From Trachythela sp. YZ-2020 (taxonomy: Eukaryota > Cnidaria > Anthozoa > Malacalcyonacea > Clavulariidae): a stretch of 64,000 nucleotides of DNA. Below the pieces are notes generated by a model. It made no database searches. It was given only the letters and a program-made list of their open reading frames with translations, and was not told the origin of the DNA. Positions 10,487 to 20,447 of the stretch are shown here, piece after piece; the stretch's first letter is position 1, and every line of letters begins with the position of its first letter. The DNA lies in contig JADLSH010000145.1 in the NCBI GenBank assembly GCA_016169945.1, positions 2,479,501 through 2,543,500 on the forward strand, written 5' to 3'. A program made the translations under genes and the position numbers.

Positions 10487-10667
10487 AATTGAATACACTG
10501 ATAGATAACCGTTTTCTTTAACTTTTGTTGAGTAATATCACAACTTTAATACACCTTCTTGTATAAACTCCTAACAAAAGTACTCACATCACGAGGGAAG
10601 AAATCCTATCATGCATTTGTGTCTTTGCATTACGTCAGACTACTCATTTGGATAACATAACTCAACA
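10475..10667 (-). repeat. 5' LTR of the Copia element
   Basis: 193 bp, TGTTGA ... TCAACA on the minus strand, followed outside by ATGTG (10668-10672). It contains the gag ATG at 10486-10484. Direct repeat of 5316-5508. Confidence 0.93.
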
Positions 10668-10672
10668 ATGTG

Positions 10673-11374
10673 TCGTCAAATTGTTCGCGAATTTGAACGT
10701 TATATCAGTTTTCTTGTTTTGTTTTTTTATTTTTGTATATTTGGTGAAAAGAACAGGTATTGTGAACACATGCCTACATTTAAACCAGCCTTAGCTGACT
10801 TCGACTGCCCTGTTAAGGTATTGCTAATAAATAAAGTATTAATAAGTAAATAAGATATGATCATTTTGATGCGCATATGATGTATCAGATCAGTACACTG
10901 TTGAATAAATAGGATATAATATGGTGGGATGAACATTTTGGATTCAGTACCTCACACAGTCACACGTTAGTGAAGCAAATGAGTAATATGTGGACATGGA
11001 ATAACAGTGAAGGATTTCACAGTTTGGTATGATCTAAAAGGTCTTACAAAAATATAAAAAAGACTGAAAAATCACTCATTTGTCGTATGTGAATGGAATG
11101 TCATCTACTCAAAATAAAGTTATTATTATTTTTATTATTTCATTTTTCTACACAATGTCTGTGCCTTCTCAAATTATTTTTAATTTTCTGTAAGTTCTCT
11201 CGAATTCAGTAAAATTGTCAAATATGGCCGAGACCTAAAATAAATACATCTACCTGCAGGTTCCAGATGTAGTGAAATATGCATTCAATAAATATTTATA
11301 CATTACAGTCAATATTTAATTAATCTAATATGACAACAATTTTAATATTGGAGTATATAATTATATATATATAT
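10673..11374. other. Spacer without a recognised gene
   Basis: AT-rich. Open frames of about 60-70 codons show no domain. A short ATT-rich run is at about 11121-11145 and a TA run at about 11360-11373. Confidence 0.4.
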
Positions 11375-11657
11375 GTAATATATACAAACCGCGCGAGAGG
11401 TCTTTATCTGATTTAAAACATCGAGGCGCAGCCGAGTGTTTTAGATCAGATAAAGGCCGAACTGCAAGGTTTGTATATGACTTCTAAAATGACTCGTTTT
11501 GTATACGCTCACTGGCGTTGGAATTTTGAAGATTGATGTTATCTTCGCTGTAAAAATTGAAGGAGAAAATTTGAGCAAGTCTATATCAAATATATAGATC
11601 CGCTACGGGTCATGAGTTTCCTTTGTATTTTGCTTATGAATAATTAATGAATTTTAG
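11375..11657. mobile_element. MITE-like repeat M1, copy a
   Basis: About 283 bp, nearly identical in inverted orientation to 56383-56665. Shared ends are 'gtaatatatacaaaccgcgc' and 'gcttatgaataattaatga'. One end holds a hairpin: 'ggtctttatctgatttaaaa' pairs with 'ttttagatcagataaaggcc' around 'catcgaggcgcagccgagtg'. Non-coding; family unknown. Confidence 0.75.
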
Positions 11658-11666
11658 AAATATATA

Positions 11667-11907
11667 TATAGATTTTCGCTTACCTCAAAACTTGTCTGCA
11701 ACAGGCTGTTTCATCTGTAAAAGAATCATCAGGCAGTTTACAAGTATCGAAAGAAATGACCGCTTATATGCTTCCTGCCGGAGCATGGGGGTGTATGTGG
11801 GAGACAATGTGTGCATGCATGGCTTTGTTTGCGTTGTTTACGCGAAATTTGTTACGATGACGACATCGTGAAATTATTTCAGCTCTTTTGTTGAGTAAAC
11901 AAGATCG
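11667..11907 (-). mobile_element. Inverted Penelope-like terminal fragment
   Basis: Reverse complement of about 12180-12420: the last codons of the GIY-YIG ORF plus the hammerhead-bearing end. It meets the plus-strand copy head to head at about 11908-11930, where 'gatcgattacattg' and 'gatcgataatttttgatcg' meet. Foldback partial copies of this kind are a known habit of Penelope-like insertions. Confidence 0.8.
11691..11744 (-). ncRNA. Hammerhead ribozyme candidate (inverted copy)
   Basis: The same 54-nt motif as at 12344-12397, on the minus strand: CTTGT...TGC / CTGATGA / GAAA / GTT / GCA.ACAAG. It belongs to the inverted Penelope-like end. Confidence 0.7.
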
Positions 11908-11931
11908 ATTACATTGTTTGATCGATAATTT

Positions 11932-12324
11932 TTGATCGATTACATTGGCATGACTGCAACCACATTCAAAGAGCGATTGGCCAACCACACTAAATCTTTT
12001 CAGCATAAAAAGCATGCAAATGACACGGAACTTTCGAAATATATTTGGACATTGAAAGAAAACAATAAGGATTTCAGTATTAATTGGCAAATTTTAAAAT
12101 ATTATATTTCGTACACGGGAGGATCAAAACGATGCAATTTATGTTTAGAAGAAAAATTTTGTATTTTGAAAGAAAAAAACAAGAATTGTTTACTCAACAA
12201 AAGAGCTGAAATAATTTCACGATGTCGTCATCGTAGCAAATTTCGCGTAAACAACGCAAACAAAGCCATGCATGCACACATTGTCTCCCACATACACCCC
12301 CATGCTCCGGCAGGAAGCATATAA
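11932..12324 (+). pseudogene. Penelope-like GIY-YIG endonuclease C-terminal fragment, copy 1
   Basis: Reads DYIGMTATTFKERLANHTKS near the start, the YIG half of GIY-YIG with its conserved Arg, then NDTELSKYIWTLKENNKDFS, SYTGGSKRCNLCLEEKFCIL and LLNKRAEIISRCRHRSKF. The last block is the typical 'L(N)kr.Eii..CrHr.kf' end of EN+ Penelope-like ORFs. The GIY half and the RT are missing, so this is a 5'-truncated insertion. The stop is at 12322-12324. Confidence 0.88.
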
Positions 12325-12343
12325 GCGGTCATTTCTTTCGATA

Positions 12344-12397
12344 CTTGTAAACTGCCTGATGATTCTTTTACAGATGAAACAGCCTGTTGCAGACAAG
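12344..12397 (+). ncRNA. Hammerhead ribozyme candidate of the Penelope-like element, copy 1
   Basis: Stem I: CTTGT (12344-12348) with ACAAG (12393-12397), plus TGC with GCA next to the core. The core CTGATGA is at 12356-12362. Helix II is TCU/AGA after a U-U mismatch. GAAA is at 12376-12379. Helix III is 3 bp (ACA/TGT) with loop GCC. The cleavage triplet is GTT, cutting predicted after 12388. All core positions are intact, which is better than the copy at 1158. Short helix III hammerheads are characteristic of Penelope-like terminal repeats. Self-cleavage is inferred, not shown. Confidence 0.72.
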
Positions 12398-12925
12398 TTT
12401 TGAGGTAAGCGAAAATCTATAATTTGCTCTAACTATATGTTGTCGAGCACTCTTTGTGTTTCGTGGACCTAAACCTACACGTATATATATATATATATTT
12501 GATCGTTCAAAATCATATTTGTTACCTGAGTATTATCTACTTTCTATCATGCATGCTTGCTACATGTACGCAATGCGAACCTATTACTTGTTCTCCTATT
12601 TTAGAATCAATAATGTTCCGCGTAATTATTGATTAGAAATACACCTGCATGACTATTGCACTTTTTCTTATGATTTATTATTTATATTATTCCTTAATTT
12701 TATTGTCGTATAGTACACCAGATGTTTCTCAATCGCAGGACTCTGTTCTGCATCCGTTTTCCAAGTTTACAGATAAATATATAAGTCCAGGCTGGATAAA
12801 TTGATGAACTACAAATACTTATATCTTATTAACGTGGAGTATTTCTTCCAACCTTTATCTATATCAAAGAAGATGCAGTCGACTTTCTGGCTTTGCATTT
12901 TAAACAAACTTGAAATAAAAGTGTT
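12398..12925. other. Penelope-like 3' end and downstream flank of the GPCR gene
   Basis: The element end 'gttttgaggtaagcgaaaat' (12396-12415) and 'gttgtcgagcactctttgtg' (12439) are followed by a TA run at 12482-12499. The rest is AT-rich, without coding signal, and lies 3' of the minus-strand GPCR. A possible AATAAA poly(A) signal on the minus strand is at 12674-12679. Confidence 0.45.
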
Positions 12926-13879
12926 TTAGTTCGCATTGATTTGACGTGGCGTTGCCTTCTTATTTCTACAGCACTTGATTCTAAAGCGTTTGTCAATGGT
13001 TAAGTATATTAGCGGCGTAGATAAAGCACTAGCATGTGCTCCAACAAGACAAGCAAAATAGACACAAGAATGAAATGAAATTACATTTAACGCTGTCAAA
13101 CCCGCTGAAACACCAAATGGAATCCAACATATAGAATAACAGAAAACCATTACATATGCTTGTTTATTGAAGCTTACTACTTTTGCTGTTGATATGTTAT
13201 GTAATACTTGTTGAGTTTCTACACGATGTTGTTTCAATTTAGAATAAACTCCAGTGAGAGATTTTCTGATGATGGTAGCATTCACTGAAATCCAAATACT
13301 GACTAGCACTATCAAAGAAAAGAAGGACGCAATTTCTTCGGGAGCTATGTCTTCATTCTTTCTACAAATACCTACACCTTGTTCATTTGCGATAATAAAA
13401 CCTGATTGAGCTGCCGGTACAAGTGCCAGTGATAGAACCCAACTGGCTGCAACGATTTTTAGGGACAACGAAAAACTGAGTAATCTGTTTCCAGGAAATT
13501 TGACGATATTCTCGTACAGATTGTAACATAAAGCAGCCATTGACGTGAGATTGTTGAAAAGCGAGAGAAAATTGACCTGATGATAAAATATACAGTATGT
13601 TTGAGCGGACGGTATAGCATTTCCTCTCCCCAGTATTTCACCAAGCAAACTGCCAAGCAAAGAAAGAATATTAGCAGCTATAATATTCACCAAAAACAGT
13701 TTGTCATTTCTTTTGCCAGATGCCAACTTCTTCAAGACAAGACAAAGAAAGACAACATTAGTGATTAATCCAATAAAGAGAACATTCCAAGCAGCAATAG
13801 CTGTAATAGTTGAAACAAATGCAGAAAATTCGCAAAGATTTGTTCCAGTTGTATTTGTTGTGTTGCTTGCGTTCGCCAT
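12926..13879 (-). CDS. Orphan rhodopsin-like 7TM receptor, copy 1
   Basis: An intact single-exon frame of 317 residues. I start at the ATG at 13879; the five codons before it begin with GTG. There are seven hydrophobic helices at roughly residues 24-50, 58-82, 95-118, 140-160, 185-208, 240-265 and 272-293. The N-terminus has several N-x-T/S sites. A likely disulfide joins Cys in AQTYCIFY (top of TM3) and GVGICRK (loop 2). TM6 has the class A CWxP motif (CYSICWIPFG). The DRY position reads YEN and NPxxY reads TPLIY, so it is divergent. The residue at the opsin lysine position is His, so it is not an opsin. It should act as a G-protein-coupled receptor at the cell surface; the ligand is unknown. 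Its protein is identical to copy 2 at 17214. Confidence 0.9.
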   Translation of the reverse strand: MANASNTTNTTGTNLCEFSAFVSTITAIAAWNVLFIGLITNVVFLCLVLKKLASGKRNDKLFLVNIIAANILSLLGSLLGEILGRGNAIPSAQTYCIFYHQVNFLSLFNNLTSMAALCYNLYENIVKFPGNRLLSFSLSLKIVAASWVLSLALVPAAQSGFIIANEQGVGICRKNEDIAPEEIASFFSLIVLVSIWISVNATIIRKSLTGVYSKLKQHRVETQQVLHNISTAKVVSFNKQAYVMVFCYSICWIPFGVSAGLTALNVISFHSCVYFACLVGAHASALSTPLIYLTIDKRFRIKCCRNKKATPRQINAN

Positions 13880-15826
13880 TAGAAAGACTTCCACAGTCTT
13901 TAGAAAGAGAAAACCTTTTCCGTGTTTCTATATACATGGTCATAGAACACGCGTGGGAGTTTGGGAAAACGAGAAACAATCAAACAGTGCGACTGGACAA
14001 TCTGCATAGATAATGAGATACTCAAGTGGGCTGGATATCCAATTCAGAACTTTTTAAACATATTTTTAAACTTAAATATCTTGTTTGAAAGTCATTTACT
14101 GGTGGGCTTTTAGCCTTTTATATTTATATTTCAATTGATCTGCCATCTGTAGTACAGTCTTGTGAAATTCAGCGCTCTACGCGTATGACACTTTCTTTTC
14201 TTCAGCAGTAGCTCAATTGTATAGATAGAATCTTGCTTATCTCTAGACATAATTAGCATTATTAGCTGGCTTGACAATAATCTACAGTTATTAATCGCTT
14301 TCAGCGCACGGCCTTGGGAAAACAAGAAACAATCAACGAATACGACTGCAGCTGGACAATCTGCATAGATAATCAGATACGCAAGTAAATCGCTGGATAT
14401 CTAATTCAGCGATTTTATTCAGTTACTTGTCAAAGATATATTTAACGGTATCTATTGTGAGGTAATGGAATATTTGCTGGGCTGACTATGATTTGATATT
14501 CCTTTCTAGCACCCTCTAATATTCCTTTCTAGCACCCTCCATTAATTATAGTGACTTTCAGTATTATAGCCAGTGTTACAAAGACGAGTTTGACTAATAG
14601 GAAAAGCGAAATTTCGGCCCTACACGGCTCGTGACACATATATGGAAAACCGCTGAACCGAATCGACTGAATTGCTTTATAGTTCACTGTTCGATACAAT
14701 GTCGCATTACGAGGGCTATAATATGGAATCACCACTGACTTGTAAGCTTTATTATAATTTACAGTCTGTAGAAGGTTTTGAATTTATCGAAACTTAGTTC
14801 CATTGTGTAATAATATGTGATAAGCTTACTGCGAAATTTTACCCGACAAAGATGAACAGGCGATAGCGGAAAAGGGAGTTGCTAAGAAAATACCTCTTAG
14901 TTTCGTCTTTGTCTTGCTTTAAGACCTGAGTTAATTTCTGTTTTCAAGAATTTAATATTGTTTAAAGTTCAAATCATAATGCCCAAGGCGTGGGATGTAT
15001 TAGGGCGAATGCGGGCGTCATCAAGGCGTTCGGCAACTGCACTAATTTAAGTTTTAATCCATGAGTGGAAAGTCGTTAACCTAATCACCTTTTCCAATGT
15101 AATTTATATATTTTCCTAAAATCTTCAAATCTTGCCAAATTTGTATTGATCCCTAAAATCCCCCAAAAGCTTGAAATATCTTGCAAAATCCCTTTCAAAA
15201 TGCAAAATCTTTTCTCAAAATCTCAAAATCCCTTTACAAAATATACCCAAATCCCATGCAGGATATGCCGTATTGCGAAATCCCCCGAATCCTCGTAAGC
15301 TGTTTTCAGCCATCCAGGCAAGTCTGTCTCGTTTGGATGAAAATTTCTTCTTCTATTCTCGTTGTCAAATATAGCGCTGAAACAATCATGCATATTGCAG
15401 CACACATTCATTAAACAAGTCCCTCCGAATTGTAGGCTTTTTGAAGAGCGACTAATGAGCATTTCTTTGAATAGATAGATAATCGTTATCTCGTCCGATT
15501 CACCTTTCGATAATTATGTCACATATTATATATCTCTTCTTCGTTAGTGAATATAGGCGCCTTTCATCTTGATTAATTAGAGCGAGGCTTCCACGCCAAT
15601 GGAAGTATTCATACAGTGGCGGAAGATATGTTGTTGTAAAAAGGTCTATTTGTAATCTTTTTTCTTTAAAAATGTAATTTTAACAGCTAATATTCTAAAA
15701 TATTTTAATGGCTAAAAATACGATAATTTTATTTAACTAAGGTCTATTATAATCTATACGATATCTAATAATATTATAAATTTATTGAAAATGCTAATAA
15801 TGTCTGTCCCAACAATAAGAAAAAGT
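13880..15826. other. Upstream flank of GPCR copy 1, no gene seen
   Basis: About 1.9 kb with only short frames and no domain; identical frames recur in copy 2. At 14505-14540 the phrase 'atattcctttctagcaccct' is tandemly repeated. At 15105-15260 there is a string of 'aaaatc(t/c)' words, a low-complexity patch. The promoter of the GPCR should be here but I see no clear core element. Confidence 0.4.
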
Positions 15827-15894
15827 ATGTCTAAAATATTCTCTTCCATATCAATAAGATGATATTGTAGGGGCTTCCACCAATATTATAGGAA

Positions 15895-16158
15895 TAGAAC
15901 TGAGGTTACTAATTAACAATTAGATTATGAGCTCAAGATTTCTATGAGGTGATATCGAGAGGGAATAATCTAATTGTTTTAGTAGAAACCAGCAAGAAAA
16001 TAGTATTTCAAAACGTTTTTCATAATTTATTGAAATAAATTCGTTAAAAATCGCGCCGAGGAGATGGCTGTTTCGCTACTCGCTATCTATCGACAATTAG
16101 ATAGCGAGTAGCGTAGCCAATCAAATTACAGCATTTGCAATAGTATACTAGTATGTAA
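15895..16158. repeat. Inverted-repeat arm L flanking GPCR copy 2
   Basis: About 260 bp, the reverse complement of 20150-20447. Shared words include 'aacaattagattatgagctc', 'gtagaaaccagcaagaaaa' and 'gcgccgaggagatggctgt'. Inside, 'cgctactcgctatctatcg' and 'agatagcgagtagcg' form a hairpin. It looks like a MITE family. Confidence 0.8.
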
Positions 16159-16214
16159 AAGATTTAGTGTGGTTGGCCAATCGCTCTTTGAATGTGGTTG
16201 CAGTCATGCCAATG
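16159..16214 (-). mobile_element. Inverted scrap of Penelope-like GIY-YIG region
   Basis: The minus strand repeats the first bases of the plus-strand fragment that follows: 'gatttagtgtggttggccaa' at 16160 is the complement of 'ttggccaaccacactaaatc' at 16267. The fragment therefore starts in a foldback here as well as in copy 1, but with a different inverted portion. Confidence 0.8.
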
Positions 16215-16220
16215 TAATTT

Positions 16221-16691
16221 TTGATCGATTACATTGGCATGACTGCAACCACATTCAAAGAGCGATTGGCCAACCACACTAAATCTTTTCAGCATAAAAA
16301 GCATGCAAATGACACGGAACTTTCGAAATATATTTGGACATTGAAAGAAAACAACAAGGATTTCAGTATTAATTGGCAAATTTTAAAACATTCTATTTCG
16401 TACACGGGAGGATCAAAACGATGCAATTTATGTTTAGAAGAAAAATTTTGTATTTTGAAAGAAAAAAACAAGAATTGTTTACTCAACAAAAGAGCTGAAA
16501 TAATTTCACGATGTCGTCATCGTAGCAAATTTCGCGTAAACAACGCAAACAAAGCCATGCATGCACACATTGTCTCCCACATACACCCCATGCTCCGGCA
16601 GGAAGCATATAAGCGGTCATTTCTTTCGATACTTGTAAACTGCCTGATGATTCTTTTACAGATGAAACAGCCTGTTGCAGACAAGTTTTGA
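16221..16691 (+). pseudogene. Penelope-like GIY-YIG endonuclease C-terminal fragment, copy 2
   Basis: The same fragment as at 11932. A 1-bp deletion in a run of C near 16587 changes the end of the frame, so it reads through the hammerhead region and stops at 16691. Truncated at its 5' end. Confidence 0.88.
16632..16685 (+). ncRNA. Hammerhead ribozyme candidate, copy 2
   Basis: Identical to 12344-12397: CTGATGA core, GAAA, GTT triplet and 5+3 bp stem I. Confidence 0.7.
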
Positions 16692-17213
16692 GGTAAGCGA
16701 AAATCTATAATTTGCTCTAACTATATGTTGTCGAGCACTCTTTGTGTTTCGTGGACCTAAACCTACACGTATATATATATATATATTTGATCGTTCAAAA
16801 TCATATTTGTTACCTGAGTATTATCTACTTTCTATCATGCATGCTTGCTACATGTACGCAATGCGAACCTATTACTTGTTCTCCTATTTTAGAATCAATA
16901 ATGTTCCGCGTAATTATTGATTAGAAATACACCTGCATGACTATTGCACTTTTTCTTATGATTTATTATTTATATTATTCCTTAATTTTATTGTCGTATA
17001 GTACACCAGATGTTTCTCAATCGCAGGACTCTGTTCTGCATCCGTTTTCCAAGTTTACAGATAAATATATAAGTCCAGGCTGGATAAATTGATGAACTAC
17101 AAATACTTATATCTTATTAACGTGGAGTATTTCTTCCAACCTTTATCTATATCAAAGAAGATGCAGTCGACTTTCTGGCTTTGCATTTTAAACAAACTTG
17201 AAATAAAAGTGTT

Positions 17214-18167
17214 TTAGTTCGCATTGATTTGACGTGGCGTTGCCTTCTTATTTCTACAGCACTTGATTCTAAAGCGTTTGTCAATGGTTAAGTATATTAG
17301 CGGCGTAGATAAAGCACTAGCATGTGCTCCAACAAGACAAGCAAAATAGACACAAGAATGAAATGAAATTACATTTAACGCTGTCAAACCCGCTGAAACA
17401 CCAAATGGAATCCAACATATAGAATAACAGAAAACCATTACATATGCTTGTTTATTGAAGCTTACTACCTTTGCTGTTGATATGTTATGTAATACTTGTT
17501 GAGTTTCTACACGATGTTGTTTCAATTTAGAATAAACTCCAGTGAGAGATTTTCTGATGATGGTAGCATTCACTGAAATCCAAATACTGACTAGCACTAT
17601 CAAAGAAAAGAAGGACGCAATTTCTTCGGGAGCTATGTCTTCATTCTTTCTACAAATACCTACACCTTGTTCATTTGCGATAATAAAACCTGATTGAGCT
17701 GCCGGTACAAGTGCCAGTGATAGAACCCAACTGGCTGCAACGATTTTTAGGGACAACGAAAAACTGAGTAATCTGTTTCCAGGAAATTTGACGATATTCT
17801 CGTACAGATTGTAACATAAAGCAGCCATTGACGTGAGATTGTTGAAAAGCGAGAGAAAATTGACCTGATGATAAAATATACAGTATGTTTGAGCGGACGG
17901 TATAGCATTTCCTCTCCCCAGTATTTCACCAAGCAAACTGCCAAGCAAGGAAAGAATATTAGCAGCTATAATATTCACCAAAAACAGTTTGTCATTTCTT
18001 TTGCCAGATGCCAACTTCTTCAAGACAAGACAAAGAAAGACAACATTAGTGATTAATCCAATAAAGAGAACATTCCAAGCAGCAATAGCTGTAATAGTTG
18101 AAACAAATGCAGAAAATTCGCAAAGATTTGTTCCAGTTGTATTTGTTGTGTTGCTTGCGTTCGCCAT
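17214..18167 (-). CDS. Orphan rhodopsin-like 7TM receptor, copy 2
   Basis: 317 residues from the ATG at 18167, identical in protein to the gene at 12926-13879. I see two nucleotide differences, both silent (13188/17476 region T/C and 13668/17950 region A/G). The same features apply: CWIP in TM6, YEN for DRY, TPLIY for NPxxY, His at the opsin lysine position. Both copies are open, so either may be expressed. Complete identity fits a recent duplication or gene conversion. Confidence 0.9.
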   Translation of the reverse strand: MANASNTTNTTGTNLCEFSAFVSTITAIAAWNVLFIGLITNVVFLCLVLKKLASGKRNDKLFLVNIIAANILSLLGSLLGEILGRGNAIPSAQTYCIFYHQVNFLSLFNNLTSMAALCYNLYENIVKFPGNRLLSFSLSLKIVAASWVLSLALVPAAQSGFIIANEQGVGICRKNEDIAPEEIASFFSLIVLVSIWISVNATIIRKSLTGVYSKLKQHRVETQQVLHNISTAKVVSFNKQAYVMVFCYSICWIPFGVSAGLTALNVISFHSCVYFACLVGAHASALSTPLIYLTIDKRFRIKCCRNKKATPRQINAN

Positions 18168-20127
18168 TAGAAAGACTTCCACAGTCTTTAGAAAGAGAAA
18201 ACCTTTTCCGTGTTTCTATATACATGGTCATAGAACACGCGTGGGAGTTTGGGAAAACGAGAAACAATCAAACAGTGCGACTGGACAATCTGCATAGATA
18301 ATGAGATACTCAAGTGGGCTGGATATCCAATTCAGAACTTTTTAAACATATTTTTAAACTTAAATATCTTGTTTGAAAGTCATTTACTGGTGGGCTTTTA
18401 GCCTTTTATATTTATATTTCAATTGATCTGCCATCTGTAGTACAGTCTTGTGAAATTCAGCGCTCTACGCGTATGACACTTTCTTTTCTTCAGCAGTAGC
18501 TCAATTGTATAGATAGAATCTTGCTTATCTCTAGACATAATTAGCATTATTAGCTGGCTTGACAATAATCTACAGTTATTAATCGCTTTCAGCGCACGGC
18601 CTTGGGAAAACAAGAAACAATCAACGAATACGACTGCAGCTGGACAATCTGCATAGATAATCAGATACGCAAGTAAATCGCTGGATATCTAATTCAGAAT
18701 TCTTTAAACATATTTTTATTCAGTTACTTGTCAAAGATATATTTAACGGTATCTATTGTGAGGTAATGGAATATTTGCTGGGCTGACTATGATTTGATAT
18801 TCCTTTCTAGCACCCTCTAATATTCCTTTCTAGCACCCTCCATTAATTATAGTGACTTTCAGTATTATAGCCAGTGTTACAAAGACGAGTTTGACTAATA
18901 GGAAAAGCGAAATTTCGGCCCTACACGGCTCGTGACACATATATGGAAAACCGCTGAACCGAATCGACTGAATTGCTTTATAGTTCACTGTTCGATACAA
19001 TGTCGCATTACGAGGGCTATAATATGGAATCACCACTGACTTGTAAGCTTTATTATAATTTACAGTCTGTAGAAGGTTTTGAATTTATCGAAACTTAGTT
19101 CCATTGTGTAATAATATGTGATAAGCTTACTGCGAAATTTTACCCGACAAAGATGAACAGGCGATAGCGGAAAAGGGAGTTGCTAAGAAAATACCTCTTA
19201 GTTTCGTCTTTGTCTTGCTTTAAGACCTGAGTTAATTTCTGTTTTCAAGAATTTAATATTGTTTAAAGTTCAAATCATAATGCCCAAGGCGTGGGATGTA
19301 TTAGGGCGAATGCGGGCGTCATCAAGGCGTTCGGCAACTGCACTAATTTAAGTTTTAATCCATGAGTGGAAAGTCGTTAACCTAATCACCTTTTCCAATG
19401 TAATTTATATATTTTCCTAAAATCTTCAAATCTTGCCAAATTTGTATTGATCCCTAAAATCCCCCAAAAGCTTGAAATATCTTGCAAAATCCCTTTCAAA
19501 ATGCAAAATCTTTTCTCAAAATCTCAAAATCCCTTTACAAAATATACCCAAATCCCATGCAGGATATGCCGTATTGCGAAATCCCCCGAATCCTCGTAAG
19601 CTGTTTTCAGCCATCCAGGCAAGTCTGTCTCGTTTGGATGAAAATTTCTTCTTCTATTCTCGTTGTCAAATATAGCGCTGAAACAATCATGCATATTGCA
19701 GCACACATTCATTAAACAAGTCCCTCCGAATTGTAGGCTTTTTGAAGAGCGACTAATGAGCATTTCTTTGAATAGATAGATAATCGTTATCTCGTCCGAT
19801 TCACCTTTCGATAATTATGTCACATATTATATATCTCTTCTTCGTTAGTGAATATAGGCGCCTTTCATCTTGATTACTTAGAGCGAGGCTTCCACACCAA
19901 TGGAAGTATTCATACAGTGGCGGAAGATATGTTGTTGTAAAAAGGTCTATTTGTAATCTTTTTTCTTTAAAAATGTAATTTTAACAGCTAATATTCTAAA
20001 ATATTTTAATGGCTAAAAATACGATAATTTTATTTAACTAAGGTCTATTATAATCTATACGATATCTAATAATATTATAAATTTATTGAAAATGCTAATA
20101 ATGTCTGTCCCAACAATAAGAAAAAGT
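18168..20127. other. Upstream flank of GPCR copy 2, no gene seen
   Basis: Equivalent to 13880-15826, with a 13-bp insertion near 18698-18710 (relative to copy 1) that repeats 'ttctttaaacat'-type sequence. No gene. Confidence 0.4.
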
Positions 20128-20149
20128 GAATACTGAAGTGAATTAGTAG

Positions 20150-20447
20150 AATCATACTAGTATACTATTGCAAATGCTGTAATTTGACTGGCTACGCTAC
20201 TCGCTATCTAATTGTCGATAGATAGCTAGTAGCGAAACAGCCATCTCCTCGGCGCGATTTTTAACGACTTTATTTCAATAAATTATGAAAAACGTTTTGA
20301 AATACTGTTTTCTTGCTGGTTTCTACTAAAACAATTAGATTATTCGCTCTCGATTTCTATGAGATGATAGTCCATTCGGGCTTCGCCCTCATCAACTATC
20401 ACCTCATAGAAATCTTGAGCTCATAATCTAATTGTTAATTTAGTCTA
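20150..20447. repeat. Inverted-repeat arm R flanking GPCR copy 2
   Basis: Reverse complement of 15895-16158. It has extra sequence at 20360-20400: 'gatgatagtccattcgggct' and 'tcgccctcatcaactatcac' form a hairpin of the type also seen at 33393-33499. With arm L it brackets the second GPCR copy. Confidence 0.8.

Larger units (their letters stand above)
5316..10667 (-). mobile_element. Ty1/Copia LTR retrotransposon with both LTRs and target duplication
   Basis: A structurally complete but coding-broken Copia element, read right to left as LTR - gag - protease - integrase - RT - RNase H - LTR. That order (integrase before RT) defines Copia. The 193-bp LTRs start TGTTGA and end TCAACA. The element is flanked by the 5-bp duplication ATGTG (5311-5315 and 10668-10672). 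The LTRs differ at roughly eight or nine positions, so it is not very recent. Frameshifts separate gag, protease and integrase, and a LINE is inserted in the integrase (about 7410-8662). Without the LINE it would be about 4.1 kb. Confidence 0.93.
11926..15826. repeat. 3.9-kb duplicated segment, copy 1 (Penelope end + GPCR + flank)
   Basis: 3901 bp matching 16215-20127 in the same orientation. I count about eight substitutions, a 1-bp indel near 12300 and a 13-bp indel near 14410, so the copies are about 99.8 percent identical outside indels. The left edge is the start of the Penelope-like plus-strand fragment; the right edge is 'aataagaaaaagt'. It carries a GIY-YIG fragment, a hammerhead and one complete GPCR gene. 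Confidence 0.95.
16215..20127. repeat. 3.9-kb duplicated segment, copy 2
   Basis: 3913 bp, the partner of 11926-15826, about 4.29 kb to the right and in direct orientation. It has the extra 13 bp near 18698 and lacks one C near 16587. Confidence 0.95.

Noticed and set aside
13459..14013. Several plus- and minus-strand frames over the GPCR and its 5' side (also at 17747-18301)
   Set aside because: They are shadows of the conserved GPCR frame; they recur only because the segment is duplicated.
12926..18167. Opsin identity for the duplicated receptors
   Set aside because: The residue aligned with the retinal-binding lysine of TM7 is His and no lysine is near in TM7.
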